DNA of 64,000 bases, from contig CM038468.1 in NCBI GenBank assembly GCA_021464415.1, positions 32,290,969 through 32,354,968 of the forward strand, given 5' to 3'. Of the stretch, positions 38,002-49,467 are shown in pieces. Each line of letters begins with the position of its first letter. Within the stretch, counting starts at the first letter, position 1. This DNA comes from Lonicera japonica. Lineage: Eukaryota > Streptophyta > Magnoliopsida > Dipsacales > Caprifoliaceae. The position numbers and the translations under genes were made by a program. Below the pieces are notes generated by a model. The model did not search any database and was not told the DNA's origin. It saw only the letters and a program-made list of their open reading frames with translations.

Positions 38002-39594
38002 GTTGGCGCCGTCTGTGGGAACGATAAGCTCTCTAAAACTCTCGTTCTTTAGAAATTACAAGTGAATTTTCGGTGAAAAACTCGAAATCCCGCGGGTCTA
38101 CGTAGCTCAATATTCTCGGAGGCATAACTTTGTGCTCGGAACTTCAAATTATGCGATTCTGGAGTCCATTTTAGAGAAAATTTCAAGAGCTACAACTTTT
38201 CAGTTCAAGCCGTTTTCAAATTCGGCCATCTCGGGGTTCAAAACTTCGAAACAAACTTTCTGGAACGAAATTCGTGGGCCTACGGTGACTCAATATTATC
38301 AGGCGCGTAACTTTGTGCTCAAAACTCCAAATCATGCGATTCTGGAGTCCATTTTGGAAAATATTTCAAGATCTACAACTTTTCAGTTCAATCATTTTTC
38401 AAATTTGGCCATCTCGAGGTCCAAAACGGGGATACAAAGTTGCTGCTACAAAAAATGCAAAAATCTGGCAAGCTTACACTTGCTCAATATTTACGAGTGC
38501 ATAATCATTCAAAATTTCAGTTACCCAAGGGGATAAAACCCAAAAGAAAAGATAAGTTATTTTTTAGTAACTCATATATGATTTTTCTCTTTATTTTAAT
38601 ATATCTAAAGTTGTATCATTTTCTTACGATCAATAATATTTATTGTAGGAAAAATTGATGAGCTTCCAAAAAAAATTACAATTGAATGTAATTTTTATCA
38701 AGTTCATCCGACAAATCACAAGAAAGAAATTAAAGAAATTTTCAGCGGATATCAAACTTCTACAAAGCTAAACGCGATTTTGAAGTCCGTCAGACAACTG
38801 CTGGACCACTCTAGCCCAAAGAAATCTCGCTGAAAATTGGCCGACAACAAAGGCATGCCTAAAAAAAAAAGAAGAAGAAAGAAAGAAAGAAAGAAAGAAA
38901 ATTCGAGAATTTGATGACAGTTGAAAAATGCCCGAATATAATCAAAATATTTATGACCAAAAGTATAACGAGCTTTACATATTAATGTTCCAAGCTCTAC
39001 GACTTGCATCTAATGTCTAACGAGTTCTACACATTGATGTTTCAAGCTCAACGACTAGCATCCAAAATCTAGCATCATTGGACTACGACTCGATATCAAC
39101 GTCTAGCCAGCCTTACACAATGATGTTCTGAAGCTCTAAAAGCTCTACACATTGATGTTTTGAGCTCAACGACTAGCATCCGAGATCTAACGTCCTTGAA
39201 CTAAGATTCGAGATCAACGTCTAGCCAGCCTTACACAATGATGTTCTGAAACTCTAAGACTAATGATCAAAGTCTAGCTAGCTAACTTTACACGTTAATG
39301 TTCTGAGCTCCATAAACTTACGGTCAAGGGTTAACAAAATCCTACACATCGGTTATTCGAGGTCTCTCCATGATTATCTTTCTCGACAAGTGCCCGCTCT
39401 CACGCCTTAGTTTCGAAAAAGATTTTTAATAAAGACAAAAGACCTAACACGGGCATTGAATTGTCGACCTTGTTCGCCTACGAAGGATTCGAGCCTAAGA
39501 CATCTCGAACATCAGAGCTACTACTAACTCCCGGATTGAAGGATATCCTCACTAATCAGCTCATCCGAGCTAAATGATAAGGATAGGGGACAAT
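38002..39594 (+). other. Internal domain of the LARD-like element, noncoding with tandem repeats
   Basis: Two internal duplications are visible. One is ~183 bp apart around AATYATGCGATTCTGGAGTCC (38148 and 38331). The other is near 39010-39260, with repeated CTCTACACATTGATGTTT, AGCTCAACGACTAGCATCC and CAGCCTTACACAATGATGTT. The 134-codon frame at 38132-38536 translates the first duplication and matches no Gag. An A/GAAA tract lies at 38863-38900. Confidence 0.7.
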
Positions 39595-40656
39595 TGAAGG
39601 GGTAAATATTAATTTACCATTGGCCTACAAAAATAAAAAATAATTTTACCATTGGCCTACAAAAATAATATTCTCCACTTTCCTTTAGATAATTATTTAA
39701 TTTCCTTTAAATAATTATCCCACTCCATTATATTCCACACTTTCCTTTAGATAATTATTTAATTTCTTTTAAATAATTATCCCACTCCATTATATTTCAC
39801 ACTTTCCTTTAGATAATTATTTAATTTCCTTTAAATAATTATCCCACTCCATTATATTCCACACTTTTCTTTAGATAATTATTTAATTTCCTTTAAATAA
39901 TTATCTCACTCCATTATATTCCACACTTTCCTTTAGATAATTATTTAATTTCCTTTAAATAATTATCCCACTCCATTGTATTCTCCACTTTCCTTTAGAT
40001 AATTATTTAATTTTCTTTAAATAAGTATCCCACTCCATTATATTCCATACTTTCCTTTAAATAATTATCCTCCACAAAAATTTTACATTTTTGCCATTCT
40101 CCATTTACATATAAATAACTCCCACCATTCATTCATTCAAGACACCAAAAAACATAATTCTTCTCATACAACAAAAAACACACAATTCTCCTCACCAAAA
40201 ATATATACTTTCTCTCCTATATATTTTGTTAAAAAATAGAAGGGTCATATACTTTCTATTTTCATACCCCAAAAAATAGAAGGGTCTTATACTCTCTATT
40301 TTCATACTCTAAAAAATACCAACAACCCTTATACACTCTCTCTCCTACACAGTTTATTATTTATTCTGTTTAAATATTTGTAATCCTAATTCTATACTTA
40401 TAAATAGAATTAAGGAAATTATAGAGAGAGAGAAGTTGGTAGCTTGTATTATCATCCAAACTGGTCGCCTTTGAGCTAATACAAAACAAGCACACACAAA
40501 AGGAGGACGTACCACTGGAATAGCATAAGCGCTACCGGGGGAACCTACCTTAAAAAAAAATATCATGTGTTCATCATTGCGCCGCATTTATTTTTTATTC
40601 ACCGATATTCGCTTATTGATTGGTTAATTATCTATTTCTAGATTTTGACAACATCA
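39595..40656 (+). repeat. 3' LTR of the LARD-like element
   Basis: 1062 bp, TGAAGGGG to CAACATCA. It matches the 5' LTR almost throughout. The main difference is loss of about 22 bp at the end of the minisatellite and a shorter GAGAGA tract. Confidence 0.85.
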
Positions 40657-42999
40657 CTTATAAATAGAATTAAGAAAATTATAGAGAGAGATTGGTAACT
40701 TGTATTATCATCCAAATTGATTGCCTTTGAGCTAATACAATATAAGCACACATGAAAGGAGAACGTACTGCCGGATTAGCATAAGCGCTACTGGGGGAAC
40801 CTACCTTAATAAAAAATGACATGTGTTCATCATTGCGCCGCATTTATTTTTTATTCACCGATATTCACTTATTGATTGGTTAATTATCTATTTCTAGATT
40901 TTGACAGCATTAGAACCCTCTTAGTTTCTTTTTACCTCTCTAGATATAAATACTAAATTCTAACAAAACAATAAAATTTTGAGAGATGCTATTGTCAGAG
41001 CACAATAAATTCTTATAAGATCAGACCACTTTATCTTTATTGCTTTTAAATTGACACAAAATTATTTTAGCAGAAATTTGTTATTTTGTATTGTATTTCC
41101 AAAATTTATACGAATGAGAATTAAGACTTTTCGTTAAATTAATTAATTAATTAAAAAAACGTATTTTTATGATTTGCTGTTAGAAATACAAAATAAAAAA
41201 AAGACCAAATACTTCGAGAGTAGTGCCTCGGGAAAAGGATGAAGGTCGAATAATCCTGATTTAACATAAAGTTAAAACAATAATAATAAATAAATAAATA
41301 TAGAAAACGTATTTTATGATTTGATATTGGAAAGATAAAAATAAAAAAAGACCAAAGACTTGGAGAGTTGTGCCTCGTCAAAAAAATAAGGTCCAATAAT
41401 GCATCCACTGATTAAAAATAAAATAAGCTGGAACGGTTGTCAAAAAGAGAAAGTCCAAAAATGCATCTAAATAATTAAACTTGAACCCACCAAATAAACA
41501 TCTTTGTCCTGAATTTTATAAAGGATTTTATAAAAAGTTTGCTTGTTCAATCATTTCAATCTTCAAAATTTTATTAGTTTTATTTTAGTACTCAAAACTT
41601 AGATTGTGTCTTAGTTTCATTTTAACATAAACATCCCGGCTTTTTTTAGAACAAAAAATTTATTATTCAGACTAAATATTTATGTGCCACGTGCAGGAGC
41701 GAAGCTATAAAAAAGAAAATTAAAAAGATAAAATTTAGTACTAATATTATTTTTATTCAATATTAAATTTTTCTTAGGTTTTATACTCTTTAATATAGTT
41801 AGTTAACTAAATACCTATTATTATCATCAATATTACTAACATGACATAATAATTCTAAGATATTGGATTAAAAGATAAACATTCACATTCAATCTGAACC
41901 ACTAGTTGAAAACATAAAGATAAAGAGCCATATTATATTAGGACTGACCTGATTTATTTATTCATATATATATATAATTATTATGATATGATTTCCTACA
42001 ACTTTTAGACATATATATTGGTGCACCGTATTTTTTGATAAAATCATAATATGGCAATTTGACATATGCCGGTGCATAACTCGAATTGTATTTTAGTAAG
42101 AGATTATTATTAAAACCCTCTTAATTTCTTTTTACTGTTCTAGATATAAATTCTAAATTCTATGAAAACAATAAGGGCCCGTTCGATAGCATTTTTAGAT
42201 GCCCGTTTTTATTTTTTGAGCCCAAAAAAAGATAAAAAATTCGTTCAGTGGGATGTTGACAAAAACACGAAAAGTATTTAATTAATTTTAAAAAAATATT
42301 TTATGATTTGATATTTAATTAATTTGTTATTTTGTATCGTATTTCCAAAATCTTATACGAATGAGAATTAAGATTTCTCCTTAAATAAATTATTTAATTA
42401 ATTTTTTAAAAAAATATTTTATGATTTGATGTTGGAAAGACAAAATAAAAAAAAAGATCAAAGACCTCGTCAAAAGGATAAAGGTTGAATAATGCAATGA
42501 TTTAACATAAAGTTAAAACAATAGGAATAAACAAATAAATATAAAAAACGTATTTTATGATTTGATATTGGAAAGACAAAATAAGAAAAGACCAAAGACT
42601 TAATTGGAGAGTAATGCCTCGTCAAAAAAATAAGGTCCAATAATGCATTATATTAAATAATGCACTTATTTAACATATAGCAAGTTGAAACGGTTGTCAA
42701 AAAGATAAAGTAGAATAATGCATCTAAATAATTAAACTTGAACCCACCAACTAAACACATTTGTCCTGAATTTTATAAAGGATTTAAAAAAAAGATTGTT
42801 TATTCACTCGTTTCGATCTTTAAGTAAGCACCTTTGTCCTAACGACTGTGTTACAAATGGGTAATTGGCATTTTAATGTTTAAAGTTTTCTTACTTTCTC
42901 ATTTCTATCTTTAAAATTAGATTCTTTTTATTTTAGTACTCAAAATTTAAGTTGTGATTCACTTTTTTTGAGCTTAAATATTTCGTCAAACAATATATT

Positions 43000-44014
43000 A
43001 TTTGGATTAAATATTCATGTACCACATGCAAGAGCATAGCAATAAAAAAGAAAATTTAATATTAATATTATTTTTTTTGGTTTGCCGGCAGGCAAACTTA
43101 ACTAGTATAGATATATTTATAATTTTTAAAAGTAATTAGCAATTTTTGAAATTTAAAGGGGTGGGGTGTGGGTCAATGGCTCCCTTTGTTTGCCTTTCCG
43201 TCCGCCCTTGACCACATGAATTTTCTGCCCAAAAAATTGATGGAAATCTAATTTTGGATGAAAGTTATATACGACTCAAACTGAGTACTAAAATGAATTG
43301 AATGCAATTGTAAAGACTACAATGAAATAAAAAAAAAAGGGAGACAAACTTCGAAAGTGTGAAAGATCAATTACCCATACAAATGAATGATCCTCGCGTT
43401 GGCCAAAATTGATTTATACAATATAATAGTTAAAAATAATACTAATATTCTTTACCAACTAATTCATTTCATTTTTTAAGGTTTCATGAATATAATTTTT
43501 CTTGAATTATTTTCTGACTTTACAATAAAAATGACTTCAAAGTAGACATATAATAATATCTAGACCATCCTAAAGATTGTTGAAATTCCCTCTTCATTTC
43601 ACATTAAGAATTTAAACTTTTTAAGGATATATTAATTTTAATAAAATCAATGTTTGAATAAAATAATTAACTATTGTAAGATTTTGTATATTGATTATAT
43701 CCTAAAATAAAAAATTTAGATTATTAATTTAGATTCTGGAGAGAAAGTGGAGGGAGAGTCATCTATTGAAATGTGAGAGGAAAAAAGTATAAGATATGCT
43801 GAAACTTTCAGAGAGAGAAAAACGGGTACACGACAAGAAAATAGCTAAAATTAATTAAATAAATGTAAAGGAGAGGGATGTCAATTCTCAAGTAAAGACA
43901 TGGATCATATTATTACTTAAAGAAATGATAAAGATAGAGCTCCTTATCCTCATATATTGCATCAAATCAAATATAATTGGGAGTTCATCATAATTCCAAT
44001 TCTCACAGAGAAAA
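43000..44014. other. AT-rich 5' flank of the CNL gene
   Basis: No gene is recognised. GGTCAATGGCTCCCTTTG...CCGTCCGCCCTTGA near 43170-43210 looks like a transposon terminus. GAAAGTGTGAAAGATCAATTACCCATA near 43353 is an inverted relative of sequence near 56525. A promoter cannot be pinpointed. Confidence 0.35.
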
Positions 44015-47000
44015 ATGACCGAGCAGGTTGTTACGTTACTTGTTGAAAAAGTTGGACAGCTGCTGATCAATGAAGCAAGATTCATGTGCAGAGTGCAAGT
44101 CCAACTTGAAGAACTTCAAGCGGAACTGAGGCAGTTGCGTTGCTTCTTAAAAGATGTGGATGGAAGACAAGAGGAGAGCGAGACTCTCCAAGACTTGGTG
44201 ATAGATATAAGGAAAGTCACTTGCGATGCCGGGGACGTGCTTGAACTTTACGCCTTCAAAGTCTCATCCAGGAGAAGAAGAAACGTCCTCTTGAGATTTG
44301 CTTGGATCTTCAACGAAGGAATCGCCCTCTACAGGGTTGGCTCAAAGATAGATAGTATCAAAATCAAATTCAGCAAACTCACTGCAAGATTGGAACGCAG
44401 TGGCATAAAAGCCGTAAGGGAAGGAGGAGAAGGTCCGAGCTCTAGTCACGAAAGACTAAATCAAGTAAGGAGGTCTTATTCACATGTTATCGAAGAAGAA
44501 GTTGTGGGATTTGATGAAGACGTCAAGACATTGGTAGAGAAATTGGTCAATCAAGATCATCGAGTTGTTTCCATTTTTGGCATGGGTGGTTTGGGAAAGA
44601 CCACTCTTGCTAAGAAAGTTTATCATCACCCCAACGTTAGATGCCATTTTGATAACTTCGCTTGGGTTTGTATCTCCCAGATGTGGGAAAAGATGGATGT
44701 TTTAAAAGGAATCCTAATAAAACTTATCCCAGAGAAAACGTCAGAGATCAAACAAATGATGGATGCAGAATTAGTAAAGCAACTTTATGAGATCCAACAA
44801 CAGAAAAAATGTTTGGTGGTTCTTGATGACATTTGGTCCAATAATGTTTGGAACACCATACAACCAGCCTTCCCAGATGGAGACACCGGTAGCAGAATCT
44901 TGCTCACCACGCGTATGGAGGAAGTGGCTTACCACATTGATCGAAATGCTTTTCTGCATCGACTGGGGTTCCTAAACAGAGAAGAGAGTTGGCAGTTGCT
45001 AGTGAAGAAAGCATTCCCAGGAAGAAGAGATACAGGTAAGTTCATAACCCAATGTTTCTAAAAGGCAATAGGCGCACCTAGGGCAGCCATTTGGGCATTT
45101 GAGCGTCTAGGCACTAGGTGCTCATTGTTTTGAATTATATATAACACTAGTGTAATGCAAAATCAGATGAAACATAGTCATTAGGTTCAATTCACTAAAA
45201 AAAAAAAGATTGGAGCAAAGTTTCCCATTCATTCAAAACTATCAATATGTCGAGTAACGATAAAAAAAGCCTGCGAAAAAAAGAAAGAGAAAGAAAGAAG
45301 CTACAATAGAAAGAAAGTTCAAGATAAGGTTGAACAAATAATGTTTATTCCTTCCGTTCTCTTAAATCAAAATGTTTTTTTTTTAACAAAAAGAAAAAAT
45401 GGCTGCTCTTTACATAACGAGAGAAAAAAAAAAGGAAAAAGAAAAGAAACTCGTTTATCTGCTCTTTACCTCCTAATGTTCAATGGAAGCTTGTTCAGCA
45501 TTAAACGGTAAAACTTGGGTGTGTTTTCTCACCCCTTAATGCTTAATTGAATAAAAAATTAACATTCAACATTAAGAAGCAAGTCATGTGTTGAATGCTT
45601 AATTTTACTTTAATGATTATTTTTTTCCCAATGTTGCCCCTGTTCTTTCTATTCATTAATTATTGATGTATATCGTAATGATAAGGTTTAAATCGTAAAA
45701 TGTGATCTATTCAACCTTCAAATCCAAATAAAATCAAACATATTTCTTTTATCAAAGTTCTGTTTAGTATTAAGAACGCAGAGTAATTCAGTTTTCAACA
45801 TCTAGAGGTTAAAAAAAACAAACATTCCCTAAAACATTTTTCATGAGTAATTGGTTACGAGCACCTCGTAACCTCATTAGCTGCCTAACAAACAAACAAT
45901 GTGCATCAATTTTTCTCTTTTCTTGCAGCCAAAAAAGAAACCAAAGTTTGACTCTCCAATATCCCAGAGAGCTTATGAACTTAAACATCTCAAACCCCAT
46001 GTCTATGAGCTCAACACCCAAGTCGATATCCTCAGATTCAGAATTGATTACCTCAAATCCGGCCAAAGGTGTGCTCAGCATCCGTTAAGTGAGCACCTTA
46101 ACATCATGCAGCCCCTATTTTCTACATAAGATCCAGTTTTGAAAAGTTCTTGGAGCTCTCCAATCCCAAGCAGCCTCCCTAACAGCCTCATCAATTTTTG
46201 CCAAAACAAATTGCTAGTCATGCCCTTCTTGATTGAACACTCTATAGTTCCTTTCTTGCCAAATGAAATAAACCACAGCAGCCAATTACACACCTCTGAT
46301 TTTGGTCAAGAAAGTATTCCCTTTTATCTCAACAACAGCTTTAGCACTTTCCCCTTCCCAATCATCAGGATCTCTACGAAGGACATTCGTTTTCAACACC
46401 TCTTTCCAAATTCTTCTAGTAAAGCAGCACTTAAAAAAACAAATGACTCACATCTTTTCAATCTGCATTGCATAGAACACAGTTGTCATCAACATTGAAC
46501 CCCCAATTCTTAAGCCACACTTTAGTAAGTAATTTCCATTTAAACAACATCCATAGAATGAAAGCCATCCTAGGAACATGCCCTTTAAACCACACAACCG
46601 AGTACCAGTTGACCCTTTCACCCCTGTTTCTGATAACCTCCATGGCAGTAGCACTAGTGTATTTTTTAGGAGGACTAGGAACCCATTCAATTGTATCATA
46701 CTAGGATCCTCCAATTGGAGGGAGATCATTCACCACTCTCCTCAAGTCAGCTGAAACTGGTTGTAGAAATCTCCAGCACCCATCAAAAGGCAATAGGCGA
46801 ATGTAGGGTAGCCATTGATCATTTGAGCGTCTAGGCACTAGGCGCTTATTTTTTAGATATATATATACTAGTGTAATGCAAAATAAGATGAAACATTGTC
46901 ATTAGGTTCACTAAAAAAAGCAAGATTGGAGCAAATGTTCATTCTTACGAAACTATCAATATTTCGAGCAATAATAAAAAGGCCTGTGAAAATATAAGAA

Positions 47001-49444
47001 AGAAAGAAGCTACAATAGAAGGAAAAAAAGGAAGAAAGTTCAAGATAAAGTTGAGCAAATAATGTTTATACCCTTTCCTTCTCTTAAATGGTAATGTTTT
47101 TTATTTTTTCTTTTTTTTAATGAAAATAATATTGGCCTCTGTTTAAGTAAAGCGGAAAAAAAAAGCCTCGTTTATCTACTATGTAGATAAACCGAGCGGC
47201 GACCTAAATCCGCCCCATTCATCCGGCGATTAATCAAATGCCTAAGCGCAGTCTAGCACCTAGGTGGTGCTTGGGCACCACCTTTTGTAACACATTTATA
47301 ATTCCGTTAAAATAGTTGTTTAAGGTAGTTTTGTTTATACCTCTTAATGCTCAATGGAAATCTGTTCAACATTAAAGGGTAAAAGTTATGTTTGTTTTCT
47401 CACCTCCTAATGCTAAATTGAATTAAAATTTAACATTCAACATTAAGAAGCAAGTCATGCGTTGAATGCTTACTTTTACTTTAAAGATTTTTTTTCCCAA
47501 TGGTGCCCCTGTTCTTTCTATTCATTAGTTATTGATGTGTACCGTACTAATAAAGTTTAAATCGTAAAATGTGATCTATTCAACCATCAGACCCAAATAA
47601 GAATTCAGAGCTATTCAGTTTTCAGCATCCAGAGGTTAAAAAAACAAATATTCCCTAAAACATTTTTCACGAGTAATTGGTTATGATCACCTCGTAATCT
47701 CATTAGCTGCCTAACAAACAAACAATGTGCATCTATTTTATTCTTAAGTTGTCATTCATTTCTTGTTATCCAGATCCTAGAGTTGAAACTCAGATGGAGA
47801 AGAAAGGAAAGGAAATGCTAGAACGATGCGGGGATGTACCACTTGCTATTGTTGTAGTCGGGGGACTATTGGTCAATAGATATACCTTAGATGAGTGGGA
47901 GAAAGTGCATCATAGTCTTGATCGGTATTTGAAAAGGGGGGAAGGCTTCGATCCACAAGACCAAAAATCTGTTCAACAAGTGCTTGCTTTAAGTTACGAC
48001 GACTTGCCATATCAATTGAAGTCTTGCTTTCTTTATCTAGGGAATTTCCAAGAAGATTTTTAAGGTGAGCACCGAAAAACTATTTCTTTTATGGATTGCT
48101 GAAGGAATGGTAGTTCCAGAAGACAGAGAGAATGAAGAAACAATGATGGATGTAGCAAAACGCTATTTGGGTGAACTAGCACAAAGGAGCATGGTCCAAG
48201 TTGAATCATCAAATGACAAATGGTGGCGGCTAGGAAGGGAAGAACAAATGGAAACTACTTGTCGTCTTCATGACCTCATGCGAGAACTATGCCTCTCAAA
48301 AAGAAAGGGGGAAGGTTTTCAATCACATGGAAATGTACATGATTCATCTTCTTCATCAATGGGTATCACTAAAACACGTAAACTTGCAATTTATTTCGGA
48401 TTAATAGATTTACCCAATCTCAAGGAATTCAAATTGCTTAGAGTTTTAGATTTTGAGGGGTTTGGGTTTCGTGAAAAGGGGATACTAGAGGGAATCGGGA
48501 AACTAATCCACTTGAAGTACTTGAGTTTCAGAAACTGCAGGGATGTGAAGTTGCCATCATCAATAGGCAACTTGCAATTCTTGCAAATCCTTGATATACG
48601 TGGACGTGGTGAAGATATTTCTATACCGAATGTATTGTGGAAGTTGGAAAGCCTAAGACATCTATATCTTCCTCATTATACTATTCGCATAAATGAAAAA
48701 TTAACATTGGATGGCTTGAGTCGTCTAGAGATATTGGAGAATTTTAATACAAGTAGGTGTGTCCCGGAAGATCTCTTTAAATTGCCGGAATTGCGAAATT
48801 TGAAATCAAGACTTAGGGTGGGGTGTATGGAGGACATGGAAACAATCATCAACTATCTAACTGGTACTTCACACCAATTACGAGGTACATACCTTTGGAT
48901 TACACTTGATTTTGAGGAAGAAGAGCCCTTTCTTATCTCAAGAAAAGTGTTTACGATCCGTAGTCTTGAGAGGTTGCTGTTAGAGGGGAAAATAGGTAAG
49001 TTACCAGAATATCGTCAGATCCATTCATCCACGAGCCTCACGAGAATATCCTTAGAGTTATCTGGACTTACGGAAGACCCAATGACAACACTAGAGAAGC
49101 TCCCAAACTTGAAATCTCTTGAATTAGGGCGTGAAGCGTATGTTGGAAACGAAATGGTTTGTTCTGCTTCGGGTTTCCCTCAACTGCGTCGTCTAAATTT
49201 GTTGGGGTTGAGAAAATTAGAGAATTGGCAAGTGGATGAAGGAGCTTTACCCCTTCTATCTTCTTTAATTATTGCTAGCTGTGAGGAAATGAAGGGTCTT
49301 CCTAGAGGACTGAAATTTCTCACTAAACTTCAAAAATTGGGGATTTATGGTATGCTCAAGGCATTCGGAGATAAGGTTCGAAGAGAAGACTCTTATATAA
49401 TCCAGCATGTGCCTTCGGTCACATTTGTTGTTGAGCTTCTTTGA
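44015..49444 (+). CDS. CC-NB-ARC-LRR (CNL) disease resistance gene, RPP8/RPP13-like, frameshifted
   Basis: Exon 1 is 44015-45035 (donor CAG|GTAAG) and exon 2 is 47774-49444 (acceptor TTATCCAG), joined in phase 1. Encoded in order: an N-terminal coiled-coil region (1-150) with a weak EDVID-like AGDVLELY (72-79), P-loop GMGGLGKTT (189-197), kinase-2 LVVLDDIW (267-274) and RNBS-B GSRILLTTR (292-300). Exon 2 adds GLPL-type CGDVPLAI, RNBS-D CFLYLGNFQEDF, MHD-like CRLHDLM and about eight leucine-rich repeats ending near TFVVELL. Such proteins sense pathogen effectors in the cytoplasm. After EDF a TAA (48061-48063) interrupts the frame, and homologous sequence resumes from 48065 in another frame (VSTEKLFLLWIAEG), consistent with a 2-bp gain in the T-run. 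As read it would lose the MHD and LRR parts. Reconstructed length would be near 900 residues, normal for the family. An assembly error is possible. Confidence 0.9.
45062..45905 (+). repeat. Left copy of a duplicated block in the CNL intron
   Basis: Starts AAGGCAATAGGCGCACC and includes GAGCGTCTAGGCACTAGG, CACTAGTGTAATGCAAAAT and AAGCTACAATAGAA. It finishes with ATTAGCTGCCTAACAAACAA and ACAATGTGCATC. The same order occurs at 46787-47731. A pyrimidine-rich TTTTTCTCTTTTCTTGCAG at 45910-45928 resembles a splice acceptor, possibly unused. Confidence 0.8.
45930..46740 (-). pseudogene. LINE ORF2 C-terminal (zf-RVT) fragment in the CNL intron
   Basis: On the minus strand, frames from about 46729 downward contain VVWFKGHVPRMAFILWMLFK and WGFNVDDNCVLCN, the zinc-binding reverse transcriptase (zf-RVT) module of plant LINEs. 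Further down comes VCNWLLWFISFGKKGTIEC. Several frame changes and stops show it is dead. It separates the two copies of the duplicated intron block. Confidence 0.75.
46787..47731 (+). repeat. Right copy of the duplicated block in the CNL intron
   Basis: Homologous to 45062-45905, with an extra ~100 bp near 47160-47290 containing GCACCTAGGTGGTGCTTGGG. This forms an inverted partner to the AGGCACTAGGCGC-type start, so part of the block may itself be a MITE. It ends about 40 bp before the exon 2 acceptor. Confidence 0.8.
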
Positions 49445-49467
49445 TGAATTGGAGAGGCAGGAACCAG

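Larger units (their letters stand above)
36916..40656 (+). mobile_element. Non-autonomous LTR retrotransposon (LARD-like), 3.7 kb
   Basis: Two near-identical LTRs (36916-38001 and 39595-40656) flank a 1.6-kb internal region. A primer-binding site TTGGCGCCGTCTGTGGGAA starts at 38003, just after the 5' LTR. A purine-rich tract AAGGATAGGGGACAA precedes the 3' LTR. Flanking 5-mers CATAT and CTTAT differ at one base, consistent with a slightly mutated duplication. There is no gag, protease, RT or integrase, so it would depend on a partner's proteins. High LTR similarity implies a fairly recent insertion. Confidence 0.85.
36469..40912 (+). mobile_element. Older solo LTR (~0.7 kb net) with GAACC duplication, interrupted by a younger element
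   Basis: The outer LTR begins TGATGGGGTAAA at 36469 and ends GACAGCATTA at 40912, flanked by GAACC on both sides (36464-36468 and 40913-40917). Its left part (36469-36910) and right part (40657-40912) are homologous to the two ends of the inner element's LTRs, but more diverged. It is therefore an older member of the same family that has lost its internal region. Confidence 0.8.
35455..43000. repeat. ~1-kb intergenic unit in three tandem copies, middle copy interrupted
   Basis: ATGATTTTCTACAACTTTTAGACATATATA-type sequence starts copies near 35473, 36338 and 41987. Each is followed by AGAGATTATTATTA(A/G)AACCCTCTTA.TTTC and CTAGATATAAA, then by GACAAAATAAAAAAAAAGA and AACATAAAGTTAAAACAATA. In copy two the junction AGAACC/CTCTTAG is split by the LTR insertions at 36469-40912. 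Copies one and three therefore show the uninterrupted target site. No coding content. Confidence 0.75.

Noticed and set aside
38132..38536. 134-codon frame as a Gag of the LARD-like element
   Set aside because: Its translation is the internal DNA duplication read through (the ILES.LE.ISR block occurs twice). It has no Gag or zinc-knuckle motif.
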